Source: Candidatus Latescibacterota bacterium (GTDB taxonomy: Bacteria; Latescibacterota; UBA2968; UBA8231). Taken from it: a stretch of DNA of 64,000 nt. A program made the translations under genes and the position numbers. Positions 1 to 11,751 of this stretch are shown piece by piece (position 1 is the first letter of the stretch; every line of letters begins with the position of its first letter). Where the stretch lies: assembly GCA_022827835.1 (NCBI GenBank), contig JAJEIO010000051.1:54192-118191 (forward strand). Direction: 5' to 3'. The notes beneath the pieces were generated by a model that saw only the letters and a list, made by a program, of their open reading frames with translations, searched no databases and was not told the DNA's origin.

Positions 1-719
1 ACTGCTCCGACTAGATAGAACGGCCCGGTGAGCCCCATAAACGAAGGCAGCACCGAAAAGATCAGCAGCAGCACTAAGTAGCCCATCACCTGCCAGCAGG
101 TGCTGTTCCCATCCGGCTCGACGACGGGCAACATCTTGAAACCGCCGCGCCGGTAGTCGTCGCGGAAGATCCAAGCAATGGCGTAGAAGTGAGGGTGCTG
201 CCAAGCAAAGAGAATGAGAAACAGGACCACGGCCCCCGGGTCAATCGCGCCGGTCGCCGCCGTCCAGCCTCCTACGGGCGGCAGGGCACCTGGCACAGCC
301 CCCAGCGAAGTGTTGAGCCAATTTTGCCGCTTCATCGGAGTGTACACCACCACGTAGAGAAACGCGGAGAGGAGCGCCAAAAACGCCGTCAACAACCCAG
401 CGGTAAAAAGCAGGAAAAACACCCCGCTCAGAACCAGCACAAACCCCATCGACAGAGCCGTACCCGGCTTGACGCGCCCGGTTGGTAAGGGCCGATTGCG
501 CGTGCGCTTCATCAACCCATCGACATCGCGCTCCAGATAGTGGTTGAGCACCGACGAGCCGCACGTGGTCAAGCCCGTACCGACGAGCAAGCAGCAAAAA
601 AGTAGCGGCGCGTGAATGCCTTGTCCGCCCAAGAAAAACCCAAAGGCGGCCGTAACCAGCACCAAAAAGGCAATTCGCGGTTTAGTCAGTTCCCAGTAGT
701 CGCGCCAAGTAGCAGTCAT
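1..719 (-). CDS. ctaB: Protoheme IX farnesyltransferase (heme O synthase), partial, 3' end beyond window
   Basis: Minus-strand frame open to the window edge, so absent from the ORF track. Hand translation gives MTATWRDYWELTKPRIAFLVLVTAAFGFF...SVLNHYLERDVDGLMKRTRNRPLPTGRV...LTGPFYLVGA, with UbiA-family ND/ERDxDxxMxRTxxRPLP motifs. Confidence 0.9.
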   Translation of the reverse strand, partial: MTATWRDYWELTKPRIAFLVLVTAAFGFFLGGQGIHAPLLFCCLLVGTGLTTCGSSVLNHYLERDVDGLMKRTRNRPLPTGRVKPGTALSMGFVLVLSGVFFLLFTAGLLTAFLALLSAFLYVVVYTPMKRQNWLNTSLGAVPGALPPVGGWTAATGAIDPGAVVLFLILFAWQHPHFYAIAWIFRDDYRRGGFKMLPVVEPDGNSTCWQVMGYLVLLLIFSVLPSFMGLTGPFYLVGA

Positions 720-808
720 ATCTATCTCATTCCGCGACAAAAATATAAAGCCAGGTCCATAGATGGACAATATACGGACAGATAGTGGGTTCTTTTGAGA
801 TCGCTTGA

Positions 809-3225
<2,417 letters not shown>

Positions 3226-3233
3226 CTCCTAGC

Positions 3234-4670
3234 TCAGGCCAACGACGCAAATTCCCATTCCTCCAATTCCACCATCCCATCCACGGCCACCGGCATTCCC
3301 ACGCCCAAACCCGCCACTTGCAGCGACCCCACCTCGATCTTTCCTTCCCTCACATCCAAAGCCACCAACTCGTCGTCCACCTCCCGATAGAGCTTCCCGT
3401 GCGTGGCCAAGCAGGCCGCTCGCTCGTCCGCAGTCAAGTGATCCAACCCCCGCACGTAGTGGTGTCCGTTGCGCTCGACGTGCCCGATCCCCAGCGCCGC
3501 CACGTGTGCCAAATCTTGGTGCAGAGGCACCACCGGCAGATTCATCAGGTCCTCGCCCGAGAGAAAACAGCCCTCCCGCTGCCGCGCCAACGCCAGATTG
3601 GCCAGCGCCTTGACCAACCCTTTGCACGCCTTGGACGAAACGCCTTCGTATCCCAGCGCCAAGGCTTGGCGGAAGGTGTCCTGCGCATCGTCCGACTCGT
3701 CGATGAGCAAGGGACGACGCGCCGCCGCGGCGCGGATGCCCGGCTCTAGCGCTGCATCCAAAGCCAAGCTCCGCTCTAGGGGCTGCTCGACGTAGAGGAT
3801 GCTCTCGTACAAACGCGGCTGTGTGGCTGCAAGGGCCTCGATCAAACCAATGAGCGAATCCATTTCCCGGTATTGCTCGTTGCCGTCGAGCGTGACCTTG
3901 TATTCGGCGTCACGCCCGTCTAGCAACTCGGCAATCACGGCCAACCGCGCCAGGTCAGTCTCCAAATCGCCGTTCACCTTGACCTTAAAGTACGTCAGTC
4001 CTTGGCGCTCGACGCAATCGGCCAGCGACTGCGGCAACCCATCGTCCAACCGCTCCTCGGGCGCAATATCGCTTGGGACAATCGGGTCCGCCAATCCCAC
4101 CGTGTGCCGCACGTGCAACTGCGCCAGCGGCGCAGCCCCGATCACTTGGCTGGGTTCCACCCCTTGCAGTTCGGGGTGAATCGCCCCCAGATCCAAGCCG
4201 AGGAGATTGGCCTTGAGCAATTCGAAGTAACTCGCGCCCACACCGCATCCCACCGCGTCGATCAGGGCGCGTTCCATCAGCGTACTGCCGTGGACAGCCG
4301 TCAACCGATTCAGACCGTGCGCGTCGCCAGCAGATACCGTCTGCGCATAACCGTCCTGCCAGATGGCAAAGAACGACGCGGGGGACCGCGCCGCATCCAA
4401 ATAAGCCGACCGCGCCGCACGCGCCGCCCACAGCAAGTCGGCGACATTGTTTTCGTAGCTTTTGGTCGGGTCTTTGTCGAACCACTTAGGCGGGAGGATG
4501 TCGGCTGCAACCCCCTGTACCGGAATGCCGTTTTTTAGCGCACCGTGAGCCACCACGTGGAGGATCGGCACGGAGGTCAGCACGGCCGCACCGTATTTGA
4601 AGGGCATGCGAGTATGCACATTCCGCATGTAGAACTGCACGTCCTCAAGCCTTATTTCTACGGCACTCAC
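3234..4670 (-). CDS. Enolase-superfamily (MLE/mandelate racemase-like) protein, copy 2
   Basis: KVK, DGNEQ, VEQP, IDES and SSKACKG motifs match the K-D-E-D-K pattern of the MLE-type enolase superfamily. Overlaps the upstream paralogue by ATGA. Confidence 0.85.
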   Translation of the reverse strand: MSAVEIRLEDVQFYMRNVHTRMPFKYGAAVLTSVPILHVVAHGALKNGIPVQGVAADILPPKWFDKDPTKSYENNVADLLWAARAARSAYLDAARSPASFFAIWQDGYAQTVSAGDAHGLNRLTAVHGSTLMERALIDAVGCGVGASYFELLKANLLGLDLGAIHPELQGVEPSQVIGAAPLAQLHVRHTVGLADPIVPSDIAPEERLDDGLPQSLADCVERQGLTYFKVKVNGDLETDLARLAVIAELLDGRDAEYKVTLDGNEQYREMDSLIGLIEALAATQPRLYESILYVEQPLERSLALDAALEPGIRAAAARRPLLIDESDDAQDTFRQALALGYEGVSSKACKGLVKALANLALARQREGCFLSGEDLMNLPVVPLHQDLAHVAALGIGHVERNGHHYVRGLDHLTADERAACLATHGKLYREVDDELVALDVREGKIEVGSLQVAGLGVGMPVAVDGMVELEEWEFASLA

Positions 4671-6094
4671 GAGAGTTGCGCTTCCGCCAGCGGCTGCATG
4701 GCTGCGATATCGACCGCGCCATCAACCCCGAGTCCAGGCCGTTGCAGGGAACCGACCGCGATCTGGCCTTCGCGAATGTCGAGCAAGCCGCTTTGGCCTT
4801 CGGCGCGGTACAGATCGCCGTGCCGCTCAAAGCACCACGCCCGCTCAGCAGCCGACAAGTGGTCCAGCCCCCGCACGTAGTGGTGCCCATTGCGCTCGAC
4901 GTGATCGATCCCCAACGCCGCCACATGCACCAAATCCTGGTGCAGCGACACCACCGGCACCACGGTCAAATCCTCAGCCGAGACAAAACAGGGATGGCCC
5001 GCAGCCGTGCGCTGCCAGGCGAGCGCGCTGTTGGCCAGCGCCTTGACCAACCCTTTGCAAGACTTGGACGAGACGCCGCTGTACCCCAAGTCTAACGCGC
5101 GGCTAAAGGAATCCAAGGATTCGTCCGACTCGTCAATCAGCAAGGGGCGCTTTGCCGCCAAAACCCCGAGGTCTTTCTTTAGCGCGGGATCGAGAGAAAG
5201 GGCGCGGTCCATGGGCTGCTCAACGTAGAGGATGCGGTGGTAAAACGCCCCTAATTCCTTTTCAATCCGCTCCAACAAGGCCAGCAAATCGGCCGCGTCG
5301 CCGTACTGTTCGTTGCCGTCGAGTGTGATGTGGTACTCCGCGCCGCTTTCATCCAAAAGCGCGGCAATCTCCGCCAAGCGTTCAAAATCGGCCTCGGGGT
5401 CGCCACCAATCTTGATCTTGAAATAGCGCAGGCCCTGGCTCTGAATGCATTCCTCCAAGGACTGCGGCAGCCCGTCGTTCAACCGCTCTTCGGGCGCAAT
5501 TGCGGCCGTGCGGATGGGATCGACCAAGCCGACCGTATGGCGAATGTACAGCGAGCGCACTGGTGCCTCCGGCAGCACCGCCGCAAGCTCCAACCCCTCT
5601 AGCTCCGAGTGAATCCTCCCCAGCGCCAACCCGAGGACATTGTCCTGCAACAGCGCAAAATAGGGCTGCTCCAGCGCGACCCCCAAGCCGTCGATGAGCG
5701 CCCGCTCCATCAGGGCCGCGCCGTTGGACGCCAGTAGGTCGTTGACACCCCGTGCCCGGCCCCAAGTCCGACCCGCTTCGTGGCCCGCCTCCCATATGGC
5801 GAATGGGATTGCGCCGCCTCGACTCGACTCCCGATAAGCGGTGGCAGCCGCTTGTGCTCCATCCACCAAGTCCCGGATGCCATCGGCCATCGACTTGCTT
5901 GGGTTTTTGTCGAACCACCTAGGCGACAGCATGTCCGCAGTCCAGCCCCGCGCCCGACGGCCATCGCTCAGCTCTAGATCCATGGCCACGTGCAGCGCAG
6001 TCAGGCTATCAGCTACCACATTGCCGAACTTAAACGGCATCCGCATCCGCATCTCGCGCACGTAAAATTCGATGTCTTTAATCGCTACTAACAT
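4667..6094 (-). CDS. Enolase-superfamily (MLE/mandelate racemase-like) protein, copy 1
   Basis: Paralogue of 3234..4670: KIK, DGNEQ, VEQP, IDES, SSKSCKG. The start MLVAIKDIEFYV at 6094 avoids overlap with argH. Confidence 0.85.
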   Translation of the reverse strand: MLVAIKDIEFYVREMRMRMPFKFGNVVADSLTALHVAMDLELSDGRRARGWTADMLSPRWFDKNPSKSMADGIRDLVDGAQAAATAYRESSRGGAIPFAIWEAGHEAGRTWGRARGVNDLLASNGAALMERALIDGLGVALEQPYFALLQDNVLGLALGRIHSELEGLELAAVLPEAPVRSLYIRHTVGLVDPIRTAAIAPEERLNDGLPQSLEECIQSQGLRYFKIKIGGDPEADFERLAEIAALLDESGAEYHITLDGNEQYGDAADLLALLERIEKELGAFYHRILYVEQPMDRALSLDPALKKDLGVLAAKRPLLIDESDESLDSFSRALDLGYSGVSSKSCKGLVKALANSALAWQRTAAGHPCFVSAEDLTVVPVVSLHQDLVHVAALGIDHVERNGHHYVRGLDHLSAAERAWCFERHGDLYRAEGQSGLLDIREGQIAVGSLQRPGLGVDGAVDIAAMQPLAEAQLS

Positions 6095-6098
6095 TCTG

Positions 6099-7484
6099 TC
6101 AGCTCCCGGCCCATACCTGCCGTGCCTTCTCCATCTGTTCGGCCACGGCCTGCGGGCCGGTGCCACCTTCTATATTACGGCGCGCCAAGCTGTGGCGCAC
6201 GTCGAGCAGACCGAGTGCATCCTCGCCGAAATCCGCACTGTGTGCGCGCAGATATTCCAAGCTAAGTTCGGTGAGGGCGCGGCCTTGCTCTAGCGAGTCC
6301 CGCACCAAGCGGCCGACGACGCGATGGGCCTCGCGGAAAGGCACGCCTTGGCCCACTAAGTAGTCGGCCAAATCCGTTGCCAAGGCCGTGGAATCCACCG
6401 CGGACTCCATCCGCTCGGCACGCACCTCCATGCTCTCCCAAGCACCAGCGAAAACCTCTAGGCAAATAGCCGACGTTTCCAACGCGTCGAAGAGCGGCTC
6501 CTTGTCTTCCTGCAGGTCCTTGGCGTACGTCAGCGGCACGGCCTTCATCGTCGTCAGCAATGCCACCAAGCTGCCGTACACCCGGCCCGTTTTGCCGCGC
6601 ACTAACTCCAGCGCGTCCGGATTTTTCTTTTGCGGCATCATGCTAGAGCCAGTAGCGAAGTGATCGTCGAGTTCGACAAAACCAAACTCCGCCGACGACC
6701 AGAGAATCAAATCCTCGCAGAAGCGGCTCAAGTGCATCATTAGAATCGCCAGTGCGGATAGGGTCTCGAGCAGAAAATCGCGGTCACTAACCGCGTCTAG
6801 GCTGTTGGGAGTCACCTGTGAGAACCCGAGTTCGCGGGCGAGAAAGGCCCGGTCGAGCGGAAACGCACTCCCAGCCAATGCCCCGGAACCCAACGGCAGA
6901 AAGTCGGCCCGCCGCCAAGCGTCCCCCAGTCGCCCGCGGTCGCGCTCCAACATCCAGAACAACGATAGCGCGTAGTGGGGAAAAAGCACTGGTTGCGCCT
7001 GTTGCAAGTGAGTGTAGCCGGGCAGCACCACGTCGCTGTGCTGCTCGCCCGACGCCAGCAGCACGCCTTGCAAATGGCGAATCTGCGCCTGGAGCGACGC
7101 AATCGCGTCCCGCAGGTAGAGCCGTTCGTCTAAGTTGACTTGGTCGTTGCGGCTACGCCCGGTATGCAGCTTGCCTCCGACCGGCCCGATCAGCTCGGTT
7201 AGCCGCTGCTCCACGGCCATGTGGATGTCTTCAAGCGCGTCGGGAAGTGCGCAATCCGGGGCTGAAAATTCTTCCTGCACCTGCTTTAGCCCCGCTTCGA
7301 TCTGCTCCAGCTCCCCAGCACTGAGGACGCCAGCCCGCTGCAAGGCGCGGACGTAGGCCACGCTGCCCGCAATATCGGCCTCCAACAGCTTGCGGTCGAA
7401 GCCAATAGAGGCGTTGAAGCGCTCCATCAGCTCGGCCGGCGCAGACTGAAACCGCCCGCCCCAAGGCGTTTGTACCGCGGCCAT
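6099..7484 (-). CDS. argH: Argininosuccinate lyase
   Basis: Signature GSSMMPQKKNPD; WGGRF N-terminus; TGRSRNDQ. Confidence 0.97.
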   Translation of the reverse strand: MAAVQTPWGGRFQSAPAELMERFNASIGFDRKLLEADIAGSVAYVRALQRAGVLSAGELEQIEAGLKQVQEEFSAPDCALPDALEDIHMAVEQRLTELIGPVGGKLHTGRSRNDQVNLDERLYLRDAIASLQAQIRHLQGVLLASGEQHSDVVLPGYTHLQQAQPVLFPHYALSLFWMLERDRGRLGDAWRRADFLPLGSGALAGSAFPLDRAFLARELGFSQVTPNSLDAVSDRDFLLETLSALAILMMHLSRFCEDLILWSSAEFGFVELDDHFATGSSMMPQKKNPDALELVRGKTGRVYGSLVALLTTMKAVPLTYAKDLQEDKEPLFDALETSAICLEVFAGAWESMEVRAERMESAVDSTALATDLADYLVGQGVPFREAHRVVGRLVRDSLEQGRALTELSLEYLRAHSADFGEDALGLLDVRHSLARRNIEGGTGPQAVAEQMEKARQVWAGS

Positions 7485-8680
7485 CAGACACCTTGGCGCA
7501 GAATCTCGTCGAATACATCTACTGCTTCGTCGATGCGATCCTGCTCGACGACCAGCGGTGGCAAAAAGCGCACCACATCAGCCCCAGCCGTGGCCACCAA
7601 GATGTCGCGCTGGCGGAAGGCGGCCAGATAGTCAGCGGCCGGCTGGCTGGTGACCGCGCCAGCGATCAGCCCTCTGCCGCGCACTTCGGTGATGTGCTCA
7701 GGCCAGCGCTGTTGCAGCTTTTGTAGGCGATCAATCAAGTGGTCGCCCTTTTCGCGCACCCCGGCGATAAAATCCGGCTCCAACAGCTTGTCCAAAACCG
7801 CGGTTGCCGCAGCGCAGGCCACGGGATTGGCACCAAACGTCGCGGCGTGGTCGCCGGCTTCAATGGCATCGGCGACCTTCTGCCGCAAGAGCGCTACGCC
7901 GATTGGCAAGCCCCCGCCGAGTGCCTTGGCCAAGGTCATAATATCCGGCTCAACCTCGTATTGCTGATAGGCCCACAGCGAGCCTAAGCGCCCGCAGCCC
8001 ACTTGGATCTCGTCGAACACCAACAGCATCTCCCGCTCGTCGCACAGGTGCCGTAGCCCGGTGAGAAATTCCGCCGTCGCGGCGTGGATCCCACCCTCGG
8101 CCTGCAACGGCTCGACCAAAATTGCGCAAGTCTGATCCGAAACCAGCGCCTCCACCGAGGCCAAATCGTTGAATTGGGCAAAGTCGATGCCCGGCAGCAA
8201 CGGCTCAAACCCCTTGTGGTACTTGGGCTGGCCGGTCGTCGAGATGGACCCATACGTCCGCCCGTGAAAGGAGTTCTCAAAGGCGATGAGGCGATTTTTG
8301 GGCGAGTCGTGGGTGGTGTTGCCCCACTTGCGGCAGAACTTGAGCGACGCCTCCCACGCCTCGGTGCCGCTGTTGCAGAAGAACACCCGGTCGGCAAATG
8401 AGTTCTCAACCAGCCGCTTTGCCACCTCGACCGAGGGGATCGTGTGGTAGAGGTTCGACACGTGCATCAGCTTGGCAGCCTGGGTCTCAATGGCCTTGAG
8501 CACCTCGTAGTCGCCGTAGCCCAACGCGTTGACCGCTAAGCCGCTGACAAAATCGAGGTAGCGATTGCCGTCCGTATCGAAGAGATAGACCCCATTGCCC
8601 CGCTCTAGTACGAACTCGGGCCGACCGTAAGTCTGTAAAATGTATTGCGCCTCGCCCTTGATAATGTCTTCGGTTTTCAT
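7484..8680 (-). CDS. argD: Acetylornithine aminotransferase
   Basis: Class III aminotransferase with FDEIQ.G.GR, HAATFGANPVACAA and SFHGRTYGS; lies between argB and argH. Confidence 0.95.
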   Translation of the reverse strand: MKTEDIIKGEAQYILQTYGRPEFVLERGNGVYLFDTDGNRYLDFVSGLAVNALGYGDYEVLKAIETQAAKLMHVSNLYHTIPSVEVAKRLVENSFADRVFFCNSGTEAWEASLKFCRKWGNTTHDSPKNRLIAFENSFHGRTYGSISTTGQPKYHKGFEPLLPGIDFAQFNDLASVEALVSDQTCAILVEPLQAEGGIHAATAEFLTGLRHLCDEREMLLVFDEIQVGCGRLGSLWAYQQYEVEPDIMTLAKALGGGLPIGVALLRQKVADAIEAGDHAATFGANPVACAAATAVLDKLLEPDFIAGVREKGDHLIDRLQKLQQRWPEHITEVRGRGLIAGAVTSQPAADYLAAFRQRDILVATAGADVVRFLPPLVVEQDRIDEAVDVFDEILRQGV

Positions 8681-8695
8681 GGTTTCTCCGTCGTC

Positions 8696-9583
8696 CTACT
8701 GGACAATTTGGGTGCCAATGCCCTGCGGGGTGTAAAACTCGAGCAACATCGCATGCGGCACGCGCCCGTCGATGACGTGAGTCTTGCGCACGCCAGCTTT
8801 GACGGACTTGATACAGGCTTCGACCTTGGGAATCATTCCGCCGCTGATCACGCCTTGGTCAATTAACTCGCCCACCTCAGAGACGTGCACGGTTGATAGC
8901 AGGGACGCATCGTCTGCGAGATCGCGCATAATGCCCTGTACATCCGTTAAAAAAACTAATTTCTCGGCGTGCAGGGCCGCGGCGATTTCCCCGGCCGCCG
9001 TATCGGCGTTGACGTTGAAGCTCTCGCCCTCCGGGCCGCGGCCAATCGGCGCAACCACCGGGATCATGCCCTTGCCTATCAAGTCCAACAAAGGCGCGGT
9101 ATCCACGTGCTCGACATCGCCGACATAACCGATATCTAGAACGCCGCTATCGGTCTGAACCCAGTGCTTGTGCACCTGCATGATCCCGGCGTCCTTGGCC
9201 GAGACGCCCACGGCCCGCCCGTCTAGTGTGCCAATTTCGCGGACGATCCGAGCGTTGACCTCGCCAAAGAGCACATCCTCGACCACCTTCATCGTCGCTG
9301 CATCCGTTACCCGCAGCCCATTTACGCGCTGACTATCAATACCCAACTCTTGCAGGCGGCGGGTGATGGCCGGGCCACCGCCGTGGACCACGACCGGACA
9401 GATGCCGACCGCCTGCATGAAGACAATATCCTTATATACGGTGTCCCCACTGCCCATGGTGCTGCCACCGTATTTGACAACCATTACTTTGCCGCGGAAT
9501 TCCTGTAAATAAGGCAGGGCCTCGATCAGGGTCTCAGCTTTGACGATCTGGACCTGCAAGTCCTGCAAGACCTCGGCGTCCAT
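8696..9583 (-). CDS. argB: Acetylglutamate kinase
   Basis: VVKYGGSTM, VVHGGGPAI, NVNADTAAGEIA, GGMIPKVEA. Likely start MDAEVLQD at 9583 rather than 9601. Confidence 0.96.
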   Translation of the reverse strand: MDAEVLQDLQVQIVKAETLIEALPYLQEFRGKVMVVKYGGSTMGSGDTVYKDIVFMQAVGICPVVVHGGGPAITRRLQELGIDSQRVNGLRVTDAATMKVVEDVLFGEVNARIVREIGTLDGRAVGVSAKDAGIMQVHKHWVQTDSGVLDIGYVGDVEHVDTAPLLDLIGKGMIPVVAPIGRGPEGESFNVNADTAAGEIAAALHAEKLVFLTDVQGIMRDLADDASLLSTVHVSEVGELIDQGVISGGMIPKVEACIKSVKAGVRKTHVIDGRVPHAMLLEFYTPQGIGTQIVQ

Positions 9584-10050
9584 CAATTCTCCTCGCCGCA
9601 CACTGCGTCGATCTTATCGACTAACTTCGCCGCATCTTGCTCGGAACGAGTGACGATAAAGATCGTGTTTTCGCCGGCCAGCGTGCCCGCGACCTCAGCC
9701 CAACCCATGCGATCAATGGCCTCGCAGACGCTTTGGGCGTGCCCCGACGCGGTTCGCACCAGCACCATGTTGATTACCTGTTCGGTCTGGACCAAGAAAT
9801 CCTGCAACTCTCGCTCTAGAATGTGCAGGTCGCGCAGCGTAGCCCCAGCTTCGGGCAGCGTATAGCGAAATCCCCCATCGGCCTGCGGCACTCGCACCAC
9901 GCCTATTTCGCGCAAATCTTTCGATAAGGTTGATTGGCTGACATCGATACCCTGGTGCTGGAGGACTTCGGCCAATTTTTCGTGCGTATCAATGGACCTT
10001 CTGTAGAGCAGTTCCCGTATGCGGGTCTGCCGCATCTGTTTATTTCTCAT
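9583..10050 (-). CDS. argR: Arginine repressor
   Basis: N-terminal winged helix (STLSKDLREIGVVRVP) and C-terminal GTLAGENTIFIV domain; first gene of the arg operon. Confidence 0.95.
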   Translation of the reverse strand: MRNKQMRQTRIRELLYRRSIDTHEKLAEVLQHQGIDVSQSTLSKDLREIGVVRVPQADGGFRYTLPEAGATLRDLHILERELQDFLVQTEQVINMVLVRTASGHAQSVCEAIDRMGWAEVAGTLAGENTIFIVTRSEQDAAKLVDKIDAVCGEEN

Positions 10051-10066
10051 AATTTTTATTATTTAA

Positions 10067-10084
10067 TTGAAATAAAAATTTCAA
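10067..10084. promoter_or_regulatory. ARG box (ArgR operator)
   Basis: TTGAAAT-AAAA-ATTTCAA is a perfect 7-bp dyad in an AT-rich stretch 17 bp upstream of the argR start. It resembles the ARG-box consensus (TGAAT-W4-ATTCA). A weaker second half-match lies at about 10047-10064. Confidence 0.7.
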
Positions 10085-10126
10085 AGTAGAGTACTGCTGA
10101 GACCGTGTCAAGCAAAACGCCGCCGC

Positions 10127-10909
10127 CTACGCTCGGCCCGAGGCCATCTGCTCTTGCAGGCGCAACTTGAGTTGCGGAGGGTCCAGCCCCCGCCAAAAAA
10201 CCCCACCAATGGCCAGCGAAATAGTGCTGTTTTCCTCGGAGACGACGATAACGACCGCGTCCGATTCCTGCGACAGACCCAAGGCCGCCCGATGGCGGGT
10301 TCCCAGCCGCTGGTCTTCCACCTCTTCAGCCAGCGGCAAGGTGCAGCGGGCCGCCACCAAGCGCTCGCCCTGAATGACGACAGCTCGGTCGTGCAGCGGA
10401 GCGCGCGGGCTGAAGATCGTGGTTAGCAAATCACCCGACACCTCCGAATTCAGGGGCACTCCAGTCTCAATGACCGGTCTGATCTGGACTTGGCGCACCA
10501 GCACGATCAGCGCCCCATACCCCAGGTCGGCCAAACGCCCCACTCCGCTGACGACCTCGTCGATGACCCGTGACGTCTCGGCTTTGTAAAACCAACGGAA
10601 CGCCGGGGTCTGACCCAAGACTTGCAGGAGCCGTCGCAACTCGGGCTGGAAGAGGATGACCAGCAGGATCAGCAAGATGGAGCGCGCCTGCTCCAAAAGC
10701 CAAGACAGGGCGTTCATCTTGAGCCAAGGTGCGGCCAAGGCGACGATCACCATCAGCAGCAGCCCGGCGACCATGTGCGCAGCTCGGGTTTCCTTGATCA
10801 GGGAGAGCAAGCGGAAAAAGATAAAGGCCACCAGCAGGATATCCACCACCGAGGTCAGCGAGACGGGCAGAAAGCCGAAGAAGTGAAACAGGACCGGGTC
10901 TTTTAGCAC
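10127..10909 (-). CDS. cdaA: CdaA-type diadenylate cyclase with a variant DGA motif (DRA)
   Basis: N-terminal TM helices followed by a DisA_N-like domain (VIETGVPLNSEVS...PLHDRAVVI...GTRHRAALGLS). folP-cdaA neighbourhood. Confidence 0.9.
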   Translation of the reverse strand: MLKDPVLFHFFGFLPVSLTSVVDILLVAFIFFRLLSLIKETRAAHMVAGLLLMVIVALAAPWLKMNALSWLLEQARSILLILLVILFQPELRRLLQVLGQTPAFRWFYKAETSRVIDEVVSGVGRLADLGYGALIVLVRQVQIRPVIETGVPLNSEVSGDLLTTIFSPRAPLHDRAVVIQGERLVAARCTLPLAEEVEDQRLGTRHRAALGLSQESDAVVIVVSEENSTISLAIGGVFWRGLDPPQLKLRLQEQMASGRA

Positions 10910-11751
10910 GGCACTTGGCCTCGCACGGCCTCGACTAAGCGGACGGCCCGCAGCGTCGCGGCCACATCGTGGACTCGCAGCACGTGGACACCCGCCCTAG
11001 CCGCTAGCGCTGCCGCCGCCAAGCTGCCCTCCAAGCTCTCGGCAGCCGAGAGCCCGAGCGCCTTCCAGATAAAGGATTTGCGCGAAGCACCCACTACCAA
11101 TGGGCACTCTAAGCCCAAGAAGCGCTCTAACATCCCCAACAAGGCGAGGTTGCCCTCCGGCGACTTGCCGAACCCCAAGCCCGGGTCCACAGCCACGCGC
11201 TCGACGCCTTGGGCATGGGCGACGCGCACGCGTTCTTGTAAAAAGGCGTACACCGATCCGAGCAAGTCATCGTAGTGGGTATTCTGCTGCATAGTAGCCG
11301 CCGTGCCCCGGCGGTGCATCAGTACCACGGGGGCGTTAGCCTGTGCGGCGACCTCGGCCATAGCCGGATCGTGCCGCAGGGAGCTAATGTCGTTGATGAT
11401 GTCGGCCCCCGCCTCAAGGGCCCGGCGTGCCACCTCGGCCTTGACCGTGTCAACCGAGATGGGCACCGCGCTCTGGCGGCGAAGGCCCGCGACGACCGGG
11501 AGAACCCGGGCGCACTCCTCGGCAACCGAGACCTCCTCGGCGACCCCGTACATAGGCGGCCGCGACGATTCACCGCCAATATCGACGATTGCCGCCCCTT
11601 CCTCCACCATCGCCAAGCCGCGCTCCACCGCAGCGCTCGGCTCGCTATAGCAACCCCCGTCGTAAAACGAATCGGGCGTCGCATTGAGGACGCCCATGAT
11701 CTGTACTTGGTCGCCAAAGTGGAGAGTGCGACTTCCCAACTCCCAAATCAC
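10903..11751 (-). CDS. folP: Dihydropteroate synthase
   Basis: MGVLNATPDSFYDGG, DIGGESSRP, GADIINDISS, LMHRRG. Confidence 0.96.
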   Translation of the reverse strand: MIWELGSRTLHFGDQVQIMGVLNATPDSFYDGGCYSEPSAAVERGLAMVEEGAAIVDIGGESSRPPMYGVAEEVSVAEECARVLPVVAGLRRQSAVPISVDTVKAEVARRALEAGADIINDISSLRHDPAMAEVAAQANAPVVLMHRRGTAATMQQNTHYDDLLGSVYAFLQERVRVAHAQGVERVAVDPGLGFGKSPEGNLALLGMLERFLGLECPLVVGASRKSFIWKALGLSAAESLEGSLAAAALAARAGVHVLRVHDVAATLRAVRLVEAVRGQVPC

